Source of the DNA: Rhyzopertha dominica
Taxonomy: Eukaryota > Arthropoda > Insecta > Coleoptera > Bostrichidae
Length of the DNA stretch: 64,000 nt
Direction of reading: 5' to 3'
Assembly (NCBI GenBank): GCA_025024175.1
Contig: QCXZ01000001.1
Span: 23,926,942 to 23,990,941, forward strand
Shown here: positions 24,796-36,330 of the stretch, in pieces
Layout: every line of letters begins with the position of its first letter
Position numbering within the stretch: position 1 is the first letter of the stretch
The notes under the pieces: generated by a model
The model's input: only the letters and a program-made list of their open reading frames with translations
What the model was told of the DNA's origin: nothing
Databases searched by the model: none
Program-made: the position numbers and the translations under genes

Positions 24796-24830
24796 CTTTG
24801 AATATAGAATGTAACATTCTATATTCAAAG
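24796..24830. repeat. Perfect 16-bp palindrome with 3-base loop
   Basis: CTTTGAATATAGAATG, then TAA, then CATTCTATATTCAAAG form a perfect inverted repeat. The heptamer GTTTGAG lies on both sides. It could be a footprint, a cruciform-forming site or a replication slippage product. Confidence 0.6.
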
Positions 24831-26718
24831 GTTTGAGTATCCCTTTGTATCATTTCGTCTGTCCGATTTACCATTACTTTAACAACTTGTATTTATGTAT
24901 GCTAGATCAGTAAAACGAATATGATATACTGAACATGGTAAAATACTTTTCTTCGCAACTTCGCAACAGTGGGTGTACTTTATTACAATTACTGTAGCTA
25001 CAACATAATATAAAACTATTACACTTCACCATATGCCGAAATATTTATTCATTTTAGGTAACTTCAAGTCCACCTAAATAACAGCTTAGGTGGGAGCGCG
25101 ATGTGTTTAAATGCCAGAACGCCCTGTACAGACATAATATATTATTTTGGATAAAAATCTATAAGCCGCTTACACGACCCAGGCAAGGCTGGTAGGGCGG
25201 TTTAACTAAGGTACAGCATATCGATCTGTGCCGGTGCTAACCCTAATAATTGGAACACGTTCTTCCAAAATAAACACAAGGTGAGGGGTAGGTAAGTAAA
25301 TGATCGTTATATATATTGGACGGCTGCTTTGTTCGCANACTTGTCTTCATGCAAACGACTACCAAAATAATGTTGAGTTTGTGGCTTGTGGAATGAAAAT
25401 TAAAGCAATGATTGCTAAAACTGTCTGCGTTCATTAATAAGGAGTAGAATAAATGCTCTGCTGCCTAGCATATCATTTCGGAATGTGAATTTACATTTTT
25501 TAACAAACACGAGCTTTCATTAGAAGCATATCGGAACTAAGCGGTATATCTTTCGAAAATTTGCAGGTTGTGTTTAGGCCAAAAGTAAATGTCAGCTTCC
25601 TTAATTTAAATTGTGAATGCAATACTCTGTATATTATCTTAGAAATCTGCGGACCGAACGATCACTTTGTTAACATTACATATGGGGTGTGTAACGTTCG
25701 ATTCTACGTGAAATTTTCATCGTGCCAGTATTGCATACTTTCAAATTAGAAGAAAATTTTACTAATTATGGATAATTCAAATCACAAAACTTTAAGCTCG
25801 TTTAACTTAATTTTCTTTTAACTGAATGATATATTTATATTTACTCCAGGTTCAGAATTAACCGTTCGGCTTTTATGTAAGTAAGTTTCGTTCATTTCCA
25901 AAGATCCTGGGATATATTTTGCGATTTTCTGTTTGTATGCTAAAACTTACGATGAGAGCAATTAACAGAACCTGGCACGTTTATACAGGAAAAATACTTC
26001 TGAACACAGAGACATATTAAGCACTAAATATAAGGAGAAATTATAGCTGCACTATACACTTTTTAAATGAACAGCAAGCACATTATTGAGACCTGGTCCT
26101 TTGCTAACATTAAGACTGTGGAACGCTGATTCTTCAATGCATATACGTAATTGGAACAAAACCTCCAATTTATATAACCTGAATTATTATTATTCGAAGA
26201 GAAATGGTTAATCAAAATACAGTAAATTAAGTCTAAATCAAATGAAGTATTAGTACTGCATGTAACTGGTAAAGAAACATTGGAATTCGAAGAGTGGTTT
26301 CTTGTAAAAATTCTTCGGAAATGATAATAAGTCACGTTCAGTACTTAACAAATACGAATCATATGACACCTTAATAGCTCTTTCACAATTATTTGTTAAA
26401 AGGGCAAAGTTTAAGTAGTAATAACAACGTAATGATATTTTGGAATTTACCATAACGGATACGAAGGGAACAATTTGCAAATTTATAGTTCAGCATCGGA
26501 AAATTTGTTTTCTTTTAATTGAAAAGTATTTATATTTACCCCATTAGGAGCAGAATTTAACATTATTTTTTTCTTATTTACGCTTATTTTTAAAGGTTTA
26601 GTAGTTTTGCTATTTTATCTTATTTTTATATGTTAAAACTTTTTGCAACTATATGCAGTAGGCATTGGCAATCAGGTATACAATAAAATTACTTGTCACT
26701 AACAACAGTTAGTTACAA
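24831..26718. other. Unassigned AT-rich DNA
   Basis: No gene recognised. A GC-richer patch at 25150-25240 lacks identifiable boxes. One ambiguous base lies at 25338. Confidence 0.4.
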
Positions 26719-27590
26719 TTTCTTATTTTACTTCCACATCCAATGGATGGGAAGTATTGTATCGCGAAAAAAATTTTCCAAACTTTTTATTTGCTCATTC
26801 GCTTTAAAATGGCCGAAAACGCAAAAAAAACAGAATTTGAGCAAAAACAAATTTCTTGTCTGTGTGTCTGTGGTTTTGTTTGTGGACACGATAACTTTCG
26901 AAAGACTTAATATATGAACTTGAAATTTGGCAAGCGTATAAATCTCAACTACCCAAAGCGAGCTATTGTTTGTGGGGTAAGTAGGGTATCGGGAAGGGGG
27001 CAAAATTGGGGGGTCACTACCCTTTTTGCAAATTTTTATTTTTTTTTTCATTTTAGTATGTGATTAGTAGTATAACTGCGAGTATTACTTGTTCTTATAA
27101 ATTTTCGGTGCTGCGAACTGTTTAGAAGATATTAGCAAAAAAGCGTCACTTAAAGAAAACTGTTTTTACTAAATATCTGCGAATATATTTAATATATTCA
27201 AAAAATGAAAATATCATCAGATAGGAAATAAAATTTCTCACAAAAAGTGTCTTAGAAAATTTATCCATAATTTTGACATTTTCGAAATATTTCCAAAAAA
27301 CATATTTTGGACCCTACGTGTACGATTTTTTTAAATTTTGGTATTATATAGAAAATCAAATTTCTGATCAGAAAGCACTCTTGTAACTCCTTTGTTAAAT
27401 TAATAATGTTCGAGTTATTTGGAAAAACCGATTTTAAAAATTTATATATTTTTCTTAATATCACGAGGACTGTTTGTCTTATAAAAAATGTGTAGAGAGA
27501 AAAAATGCTCAAAACCTGATTACTAATCGTATAGAATAAGAAATAAAGACGTTAATGTTATTTTGACAATTGGATGTGGAAGTATTGGTT
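26719..27590. repeat. Repeat-like block bounded by related ends
   Basis: The left edge holds a near-palindrome, ACTTCCACATCC / GGATGGGAAGT at 26730-26755. A related CAATTGGATGTGGAAGTATT occurs at about 27567-27586, and a partial CACATCCACTTCCC at 28027. The internal sequence contains TGTGTGTCTGTGGTTTTGTT and GTGGACACGATAACTTTCG, a style of sequence I associate with dispersed insect repeats. Overlapping frames on both strands are not convincing proteins. The element class is unknown. Confidence 0.35.
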
Positions 27591-30500
27591 CAATTTGCAG
27601 CGGTTTTTATATTCTTTTACTTGTATATAATTAGACAGAATGTCTGACATTGGTATACAAATGAGAACTTCCATACTTCACTAGAACATGCAGTATGTAT
27701 TGCATGGTAGGTATGTATGTACCTATCAAATAGATGGTGCACCAGAACATATTTTAGTGGTTGGGTAAAGTAACTAGTGTCAAAGTTGATTTCTGAATAT
27801 ATGTATTTCTATTTTTATTCTATTTATTTGATACGTTAAAATATAAAGCGAATAGCTCCTAAACCTAACGATATAGATTCAAACACAAAAACATTTAATC
27901 CTTTTTTAAAAGCCGAAAACATATTAAAAAAATAATTAAATCATGCACAAACGGTTAGCCTGAGATCATAATATGTGTTGTTGACAAGCCGATAATTAAA
28001 TTAAAATTATTATTTTATTAATAGTTCACATCCACTTCCCGTATAACTGAGCGGACTTTTACATTATTTTAAATATAATGACGCTTGTTTAAAACTATGA
28101 CATGCAAATTTTCAAAAAAGTGCTCGCATTGTAATGTGTCATTGTGAGAAATAGTAAAAGATACATACATATATAGAGAAAATATAATAATTGACAAACG
28201 ATATTGCAGTCGCTCATTTAGTAAATAAGAAAAAAATTGAATATCCAGGAAATAATAAAATAAAATTTTTCTTATTGACTACCTTTTGGGACTCTAATAT
28301 AAAGGCATTCTTTTTACAAAATATTTTTATATACCTTTTATAATTTTTATGCGTCATAGTCTTAAATCCAATTATAGTCAGTATTAAAAATTGCGTTCAA
28401 CGAAGCCCAGAAAGCAATTTATCATATATTTTATGAAAAATGAAATTTTGACCACAGATACATCATCCTAGTGCCTATAATATAGTAGACCATAGGCTAC
28501 GATCTAGCAAAAACTTGCGGTTAATTAATCCGATGCTTAGGAGCCGATATCTCACTATCCACGGACGGACGAATTGGAAATCTAGTACATAAGAGCTACG
28601 AACTTTAGTGAGTTGTGCTAAAAACTCAATTTGTTTGGCCTTTCCTTTACATGGATTAAAGCTCGGTTGATTTTCTTATTTTCCTGATGAATTACCTACT
28701 CACTTATTTAAGAATGTCGTGTTGGATAATAGGCAACATAAGTTAGCTTGTAATGGAAAGTAGGGTGATAATAATTGAGTCATGTGAATTGGTTACCTGT
28801 ATGCAACAAGAAGCTATATTTGAAGTAAAATGATCTGCGAGCTGGACTTATTTTCCCCAATTTTCTTAGAGATCTAACTAGAGCCATTTAGATCAATGCC
28901 GAGATATGTTTAAACTGCTTGTTGCAAAATGACTTTCGTGATACTCAAGAAACGATGCTGTTACATACACATTTTCCCATTTTAATATTAAACAATTGAA
29001 ATAATACTTTGTTATCTTAGGCATATAAACAATAATAAAATTGTTAGACATCTATTTACAGGTACTACAGGAGAAATATCTGAAGTATCTACTACAACTT
29101 GTGTATTCGCGCATGTTGTAGACTCGTACTTAACAAAGGGAAACAACTTTTTAAGATAAAATAATCTGTCGGCAAAATATATGCTTAGTTTTGAGAGAAT
29201 GACGCACACCGAATCATATATAGTCGTTCTGTGTTATGTTCACCCATTGTTCGCATCTAGCCAATGTGTTCACGACCACTTACTTCAGTGCACCATGCTA
29301 CGGGATCTGCTTTGCAAATACCTACCCACACTACTGGACAGCAAGTCTTAGGTAATCTGGAGTTTCTATTAAGTTAGTACTACGGGAAGCTTCGCAAATA
29401 ATGAACTTAGTATGAGCCAACCTTTCAACTTAATCTGACATAATCAGTATGCCAACCTAATACATAACAGGCGAGAGGTATTCAGCGGATATACTTGGTC
29501 CAGATAAAATAGTGCACTTACTTCAGAACTGTATCGGTTTGAAAGTTTTAATTAAAACAATACAGTTGCAGTGTTACTGAGCTCTCTGTTGTGGAAGTAG
29601 GTATGATGTATCAGTGTATTAATCATTAAGATTGGTCAACAACAGGAGCTTTTGACGTGGACATGTTTTACACCGCATTTTGAGGGTTATTTTGTGTAAA
29701 GAATCGCAACTGGTTTGTCGTCGTGGTGCCAAAATAGCGCACATATGGTAACTTTTTGGGGAATTTAGTGTATATAGGTTGTTAGGGTTGACTCTTAATT
29801 ACCTCTCTTTTTAACACATCACAAATACTCTGTCAATGCGTCAACAACACATAACTAGACTAGAATGTAGGTTGTTACTGTCGGTAAGTACCTAAGACCT
29901 ATATTTAAGGTTGATTGTGCACGCCAAACTTACGCGTGCATAAAAGATACAGCCACCAGAGATTTTAAATAGGTATATGAAAGAAAACATCCTTGTTATT
30001 CCAGCAAAATTTAAATATAATGAAGAAAAGAATATTTGCAGAGGACAACGGATAAACTCTCTCAGAGTTTACGTCTAAGTCAATCTGTGAAAGTATTGAA
30101 GTGCGATGTGATGAACAAAAAAATCACCAAATCTTTCTTTCTGCAGATATTAGACCAGCATCAACGTCGGTACCCAAGCAATTCTACTCAACTTAGGGTT
30201 GCTTTTATATGGATTCTTAAATGAAAGAGCTGCGTTGCACTCTTAAACAGGAAGTCTTAACCCGTTTAACCTATATTGCTTTTGGGTGGCATTCCGGACA
30301 AGTTTGTACGTACCTACTCAAAGAAGTTAATTACACAATTTACTACAAAACGATATTCGGGCTTTTGCGAGTTTTCCACTGCATGTCGCATCCAACGTTG
30401 TTTTATCCTTTGTTATTATAAGCGCTGCAACCAGGGGTATGTTTATGGAGTTCCTTTGGCAGAATAATTCATGGCAATAATTAAAAGTGCGGGAAAACGG

Positions 30501-30885
30501 GCGACATTTCCCGGCTGACCATAATGCTGTTTACAACCGTGTGACCGCTATTATTACATGGCTCTCCATTCCTAGCATTAATTTCTCACTTGGTGGTTTA
30601 ATTATGGGGTTAATGTTGATGATATATTTTAATTCCACGAACGTAAGAGTGGTAAATTTGAGATGAGGTCTAAAAATTTTCCATTTGCTATATAAGAATT
30701 CTATTTAACTGTTTTTTTGATACTCGTATAAGCGGTAACGTTGCTTCTGCTTATTTTATGTAACATACTGGCATGCCTTGAATATATTCATTTCCAAAAA
30801 GCAAAAAGTCGTTCATACAAGTGATACACACCATGACTACACATGAACCAATCACCTGCTGTTTTGCCAAAATTTCGGGCAGATA
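27591..30885. other. Unassigned AT-rich DNA
   Basis: I see no protein family, RNA gene or clear repeat boundary. A patch at 30480-30580 with lower AT content and CCCGGCTGACCATAATG could be a conserved non-coding element, but nothing in the sequence proves it. Confidence 0.4.
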
Positions 30886-30889
30886 AGTC

Positions 30890-32470
30890 ATAAACCTATT
30901 GGCACCAGCAGAAAATACAGTAGACCATGAAAAAGGTAAGCTGTACGCGAAATACTTACAGCTTTAAACCAAAACAATACACAAACGTAATCGTAGGGGA
31001 TTTCAATGCCCAGATAGAAAAAAAAATACTTGAGAGCGGTGTCACTTGACATGATAAAATAAACGATAATGGAACAATATGCAGCCTCGCAGCTATGATA
31101 AATATAGTGATAGCCAGCACAAAATGTAAGCATAAAAAGGAACACAAAACTACATGGATGTTCCCGGACCTAACGTAGGGAAATAGGATTGAACATATTC
31201 TTGTAAACAAGAGAAGAGAAGCAACAATTATTACTAACTAGAGATCGTTTCGCGGTTTAAACGCTTTTCATGGGGATAGCGGTTAAAATAACATTTAACA
31301 TTAAACGAAAGCAGTACTGACCAGAAAGCAGAGAAATCTACGTTAATTGAATCTGAAACAACTAAAATATGAAGAAATTATAGAGCATTACGAGAAATGT
31401 GTAGAATCCCAGATAACAAAAGGAAATGAAGATTTGACGCATACTGGAAGTAAATGGAAGCAAATGAAAAAATATTGATAAATCTGGGCAAGCATTTATA
31501 GACAGAGCTTAAGAACACACAGAGAAAGGATGGCGGAATGAAAAATACACAGTAGCTGTAGCTGTAGGCAAACGAGAAGATGGTAGTTAGAAACAGGAAG
31601 ACGAACAAGGAAAACAAAAGACACCCCAGAAGAGTTTAATAGTGGAACCATAATTACTATATGTACATAGGAAGGCGATCGCACAGTGTGTAAAAATCAC
31701 ACAGCATAACACTATACTTAAAGGTGCCTCCAAAATATTAACATCGGTCCTACAAAAAAAGACTAAAAAGACCATTGGAGAATATCAGTGTGACTGTACT
31801 CAGCAAGTCAACAGTAGACGCAATACGTAGAACTAAAAAAAATAATTTGCTGAAAATACTTATAGACACAATTGAAATGCTCTTCATAGATTTTATGATG
31901 CATTCGATAAGAAAAAAGCGCAAACGTATAATTAAATCTCTGTAGGGAATGAAAATACCATCACTAAATTAACTGTATAAGCACTTGGTTGTTTCATAGT
32001 ATTTACTAATTACTTACAAATCTGATTCGAATATTTAGGTTCTTCTTCAGAGTATTATTTATACTTTTGAAACAGAACCGAATGGTTCGAAACAGATCTG
32101 CAAGTAACTATTAAATAGTGTGAAACCACCAGATGCGTATTGCAAAGGAAAGGATATAATTACAAAACAAAGAAAACCTTAGAAATGAATTAAAAAACAA
32201 GTATTTATGTGTTTTGCAAGGAAAAAAGTAACGGAAAAATCATCGCTAACTGTGAATTTGAGGAAGTGGATAGTTATAAATATCTTGGAGTTACTGTAAC
32301 AAACAACGAAAACGAACGAGAAGCATAGAAGTCGACGAAAAAAATACAATGAACAGGCAAATCCTGCTATGCAAACAAAAAATATTACAAAATAAAGCTA
32401 TGAGCAAATAAACTAACTATAATAGCTATTTACGTAACGAGGACGTAATGATGTAGTTTCCTAGACTAGT
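30890..32470 (+). pseudogene. Non-LTR retrotransposon relic (endonuclease plus reverse transcriptase)
   Basis: On the plus strand, across frames, VIVGDFNAQIE (30987-31019) is the GDFN motif of an apurinic-like endonuclease. NDNGTICSLAAMINIVIAST and KKEHKTTWMFPDLT then GNRIEHILVNKRRE (about 31055-31215) match the H--TW-SPDG---NQIDHIL---R block. A poor FIDFMMHSI trace near 31888 may be the RT F-DF-KAFDS motif. YKYLGVTVTNNENEREA (32275-32326) matches the RT thumb -FKYLG--IT. The following TGKSCYANKKYYKIKL to YVTRT resembles the -N-AYYA-KKLL-SK segment. The order fits RTE/BovB-like arthropod elements. Many stops and gaps show it is dead. Minus-strand frames at 30888-31775 are shadows. Confidence 0.7.
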
Positions 32471-32784
32471 TGTAGTTAGACTGGTTTAATAAACAAGCCG
32501 AGTTCATGAAAGTTCAATTACATATTACATATTCGACTAGAAAACAAATATATTGCACATTACCAGCTTAAAGTGCTTTAATATTATGAAGAATATTTAT
32601 AACATTTAATAACGTTACTTAACTGCTGCTTCTATCATTTGACAGACGATGACAATTTCTTTCAAGATATCGTTCTGATATCGTAAAATGCTATAAAAGA
32701 AGCTTCAAATTGTTCGAAAGAAGGAAAATCCAATGAACTACATATGATGTAAGAGCATAAATATAAATCATTTGCCCTTGTGAA

Positions 32785-32846
32785 TCCATTCTCACCCTAC
32801 GACAGGTTTCGCCCTGTTGGGGTTCATCAGGCAGGGGTAGAGAGTA
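32785..32846 (-). ncRNA. Hammerhead ribozyme, array unit 1
   Basis: On the minus strand CTGATGA (32830-32824) is followed by ACCC-CAACA-GGGC, GAAA, a minimal stem III ACCTGT and the GTC triplet, cut before GTAGG. Proximal stem I pairs CCTGC with GTAGG (one G-U). The first stem II pair is A against C rather than G-C, so the fold may be slightly weakened. Confidence 0.75.
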
Positions 32847-33054
32847 AATTGACCGCGTATGCCGTCGTCGCTTTAACCGCAGCGTGCGGACTGGTGTATA
32901 AAAGAGCTAAAGCTCTCAGTGCCATCTAAATGGAACTCTGCGAGCTAGGCGGTCTATAACTGTGATAGACACCCGCCCAGTGCAGGTTCCTATCGATGGC
33001 ATCGGAGAAGCTACTCCGTGAATAGGATGAAATATATCATTTGCCCTGGTAAAT

Positions 33055-33115
33055 CCACTCCCATCCTACGACCGGTTTCGCCCTGTTGGGGCTCATCAGG
33101 CAGGGGTAGAGAGTA
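33055..33115 (-). ncRNA. Hammerhead ribozyme, array unit 2
   Basis: The minus strand shows a complete core: CTGATGAG (33099-33092), stem II GCCC-CAACA-GGGC, GAAA, minimal stem III ACCGGT, triplet GTC, and cleavage between 33070 and 33069. Stem I begins CCTGC/GTAGG and resumes with CTC/GAG after an internal loop. That internal loop could make the stem I-stem II tertiary contacts known in natural type I hammerheads. This is the best-preserved unit. Confidence 0.88.
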
Positions 33116-33323
33116 AATTGACCACGTATGCCGTCGTCGCGTTAACCGCAGCGTGAGGACTGGTGTATAAAAGAGCTAAAGCTCTCAGTGCCATCTAAGT
33201 GGAACTCTGCGAGCTAGGCGGTCTATAAGTGTGATAGGCACCGGCCCAGTGCAGGTTCCTATCGATGGCATCGGAGAAGCTACTCCGTGAATAGGATGAA
33301 GTAAATCATTTGCCCTGGTAAAT

Positions 33324-33384
33324 CCACTCCTATCCTACGACCGGTTTCGCCCCGTTCGGGCTCATCAGGCAAGGATAGAGAGTA
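33324..33384 (-). ncRNA. Hammerhead ribozyme, array unit 3
   Basis: The core is intact: CTGATGAG (33368-33361), stem II GCCC-GAACG-GGGC, GAAA, ACCGGTC, cut between 33339 and 33338. Stem I contains a perfect CTATCC/GGATAG helix where unit 2 has CTACCC/GGATGG. The strands have changed in a way that keeps or improves pairing. Confidence 0.85.
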
Positions 33385-33539
33385 AATTGACCTCAGGAGA
33401 CCGTCACTTTAACCGCATCGTGCGGACTGGTGTTTAAAAAAGCTAATGCCCTCAGTGCCATCTACGCGGAACTCTGTGAGCTAGGCGGTCTATAACTGTG
33501 ATAGGCACCGGCCAGTGAACAAGATGAAATAAATCATCC

Positions 33540-33594
33540 ACCATCACCCTACGACCGATTTTGCTTTGTTTGGGCTCATCAGGCAGGGGTGGGG
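33540..33594 (-). ncRNA. Inactivated hammerhead, array unit 4
   Basis: CTGATGAG (33582-33575) and the GTC triplet (33555-33553) remain. The conserved GAAA reads AAAA, losing the catalytically essential G12. Stem II (GCCCAAACAAAGC) has also lost pairing. This copy should not cleave. Confidence 0.75.
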
Positions 33595-33692
33595 ATGCCA
33601 TCGATAGGTACCTGTACTGGGCCAGTGTCTATCACAGTTAAGACCGCCTAAATGGCACTGAGGGCATTAGCTCTTTTATACGCATGTAAGTC
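33594..33692 (+). repeat. Inverted partial monomer of the ribozyme array
   Basis: GATGCCATCGATAGG, then GGGCCAGTGTCTATCACAGT, then GGCACTGAGGGCATTAGCTC and TTTTATACGC are the reverse complement of the second half of the 269-bp monomer. It therefore faces the array head-to-head. It ends before any ribozyme core. Confidence 0.8.
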
Positions 33693-33959
33693 TGTAATTG
33701 GAGGTTAAAACCGCGTCATGAGCTGGCCTGAAGTGACAGCTTTTTCTGTAAATCTAACATCTAATTATACGGTTGGCAGCGGGAATGCATATAAAGTAAA
33801 ATGTACGAGTACTTAAAAGGGTCACTTTACGGACGCTAACTACCCTCAATAATTAGATGTTAAAGTCGAAGTTAATGTACTAAATTAAAAGACCTGTAGT
33901 AACATGTGTAGCTAAAACGATGTCACGCAGAAGAAATAACATAATATAGTCGAAGCGAA

Positions 33960-34260
33960 ATATAATGAAAAACATATAAGGTCCTGTAAAAAACGTACAA
34001 GAAATAAGGAGAAGGAGAAATGTGTAAGTTGAAAAAGGACCAGATGGAGAACACAGTCTAATACTTTCAGACGGTATGAATAAAATAGTTGGGAATAAGA
34101 ACAGTAATGGAGTGACAACCCGGAAGAAAGAGAAAGTGTGGAAGACTAAAATCCAGATGATAAGATGACATGACGTGGAAGAAGAGTTGAGAGCGATGGA
34201 GAGGTGGATCGAAGCTAATGGCGGACAACTGCTGAACTAGGCAGACAGACACGCACTAGC
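33960..34260 (+). pseudogene. Possible 3' remnant of a non-LTR element
   Basis: A purine-rich plus-strand stretch reads TRKKEKVWKTKIQ, then HDVEEELRAMERWIEANGG in one frame. It loosely resembles the RPR-RW-DD-EEDLR---V--W---A tail found downstream of RT in many arthropod non-LTR elements. The match is weak, and the link to the RT relic at 30890-32470 is inference. Confidence 0.3.
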
Positions 34261-35255
34261 CAGTAGAGCTTGCTAGTTATATTCTAAGAATTGCTTGCTC
34301 TTCTAGATTTTAGCTTTTCGTCAACGCTTATATTTCCCCAGTAATGACGACAATGCCAAATAAGTAGGTAAGACCATTGGTAAATTTTAACGTATCACAA
34401 GGGTTGCTTTTAGCATTGAGACGCAGTCATAATTGTTTTGATATTAAAAACCGAACGTATACGAATATAATGGCGACGAAAGTGCACCGCTCCTGTGACG
34501 CAATGACACAAAATGTGACAACGAATCCTTTATATTTGCTTTGCTCGAAAAAGCTTGGAAATTATTTCGCTACAGACCGTTCAGTCCAAATAAAACAACC
34601 AACGGAGTAATAAGAGAGATACAAATAGAAATTGTTTTCATTTTTAACCCTAAGAGCTTTTTATTTTACGGGGTTTGCCCCGGCCGCCGTATTGATTTGT
34701 TCCGCGGAATAAACGAATCAGAATTTCTGCGAATTAAGAAAATGAAAAAAAATAATTTGGGTAGAGTAACACAAGAGACTCATTTCCCTGATGACTTTTC
34801 CTAGCAGTCTCGCGTTTTAAGCAAATAAGCCGAAGCGTCTCCGTGAAGATTTAAAATGCGTCTTTAAACGCTCCGCATATTCCAAACAAATTAAATGCCG
34901 TCATGAAGCGAAGATTTTTTTCTGTTCGAGGACGATGGCTGGCTAGGATAACTGTCGGTTGGAAAATTACAAGGGTTTCGCTTGCCTTGCAAACGTCGAG
35001 GACAAACAATGGCTCGATTTAATTGTGTAATTTAATGCGTAACGAAAACGTCGCCTGAATATACTGATAATGGGGTAGTGATTCGTGCTATCTGTTATGT
35101 GCTATCCACGATTGATACGTTCGCATTCAGTGTACTGTCATGTGTGGCGCAATCCAGAGGCGTTGTAAGCGTGCAGAAAAAAAACATTTTTTTATAATAA
35201 AAATATGATTTAATATAAAGTTACTTTAAGTGAATGTAAAAAGATCGACATTTAT
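34261..35255. other. Unassigned, moderately CpG-containing DNA
   Basis: Overlapping frames at 34377-34610 and 34541-34804 are not recognisable. The block 34650-35060 is less AT-rich than its neighbours, with several CG dinucleotides (GCCCCGGCCGCCGTATTG, GAAGCGTCTCCG). It may be regulatory or conserved non-coding DNA, but I cannot show this. Confidence 0.3.
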
Positions 35256-35589
35256 CTACAGGGTGTTCCAAATAAAACTTGCACCTCCTTAGATAAATCC
35301 AATTTTTTCATGTTTGGAATAAATGCTGAAGCACGTTACTTTTAACTTGAAGAGGAATAAAATTTTGTATTGTCGTAGAAGTTATTTCTGCACCTCTCTA
35401 TACTGTCTAGAACTATCCATTCAATAATTGTAAATAGCAAGAGGGTTTGGATGACATATCATTTCAAATCTACCTTTAAGATGCATCCCAGTGGTTCCTA
35501 TACTTTTAAGGCAAAGAACACTCCACAAATCACTATTATTTTATGTAACCCTATATCAAATGATCACAAATGATAGACTGCAATTTAAC

Positions 35590-36250
35590 AATTTTAACAT
35601 TTGATGTTAATAATGAAACTGCTCGCTGTTTTATTAATAATTGTTTTAAAGTACGGTATTACGTCAGACAGCTGTATGCGCGCATCTGGAACAGCATCGT
35701 CCAAAATTTTTTTTTTGTATAAGTTGAAAAGCCTTGCGACTAAACGGAACAGAGGTTTGGCTACTTCAGTGTGTTCACTCGTAATAACACTCTTTCAGTG
35801 AAGATCTATGAGCGATTCGTATTTCAAGACGGTTGGCTAGGAGGGTGACATCTAATGATTTTGTACATTCCATGCCAATCATTTAGACATATTTTCTTGC
35901 ATAAAATAAAAGTGGAAAACATATCGTCATTTTCAACCATCACGAAATCAAAAATTTTTTTTTTTTGAAAGACTGATAATTTGTCTCTCACGATAAATAT
36001 GGTTGGTGATTTAGCCTGCAAAAGTATAGTAATTCTGTTGACATTTCCAAAAATTTCTGTCAAATAAGCAAATTTCATAAGCCATTGTTTACCATGCAAT
36101 ACATCGAGAATGGTTAGAAACGTATTTGAAAAACCTTCAGCTCGTCACAAACTTCATATAACCTGGTTAAAACGTTGCGTCTGGAAAACCATGCGACTTT
36201 CGCACTGAACGCACTGTAGGAATCGCTTTTTGAACGATCTTTTCTTGGAA
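35590..36250 (-). pseudogene. hAT-type transposase relic (ZBED5/FAM200-like)
   Basis: On the minus strand AKVAWFSRRNVLTRLYEV and CDELKVF (about 36215-36125) match TEVRWLSRG-VL-R-FELR-E---F. WLMKFAYLTEIFGNVNRI (about 36087-36034) matches WL-KLAYLADIF--LNELN. Further on, SPTIFIVRDKLSVFQKKK matches the NIF-L-DKI-AF--KL block. These are characteristic of the hAT-derived transposases related to vertebrate ZBED5, FAM200 and SCAND3. A stop lies between the two segments and the C-terminal dimerisation domain is only vaguely visible toward 35590. The 91-codon frame at 35824-36099 is its best-preserved piece. Confidence 0.75.
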
Positions 36251-36330
36251 ACAATGTGTAGATTATTGAGAGAGGAAACAAAAGTGGTTATGAATACCTA
36301 ATTCAATTTAAAGAATGCAATACTCAGAAT

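Larger units (their letters stand above)
32761..33592 (-). repeat. Tandem array of 269-bp ribozyme-bearing monomers
   Basis: Near-identical copies begin AATCATTTGCCCT- and contain GTTTCGCCC, CATCAGGCA, AGTAAATTGACC, GGACTGGTGTATAAAAGAGC, AACTCTGCGAGCTAGGCGG and CCTATCGATGGCATCGGAGA. Predicted ribozyme cut sites lie at 32800/32801, 33069/33070, 33338/33339 and 33552/33553. The spacings are 269, 269 and 214 bases, the last through an internal deletion. Each monomer has a TATAAAA motif on the plus strand. Identity is high between the first two and lower in the third and fourth. This is the organisation of retrozymes and of some hammerhead satellites (family knowledge); membership is inference. 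No coding potential. Confidence 0.85.

Noticed and set aside
30888..31775. Run of overlapping minus-strand open frames with hydrophobic residues
   Set aside because: They are antisense to the A-rich non-LTR retrotransposon relic on the plus strand.
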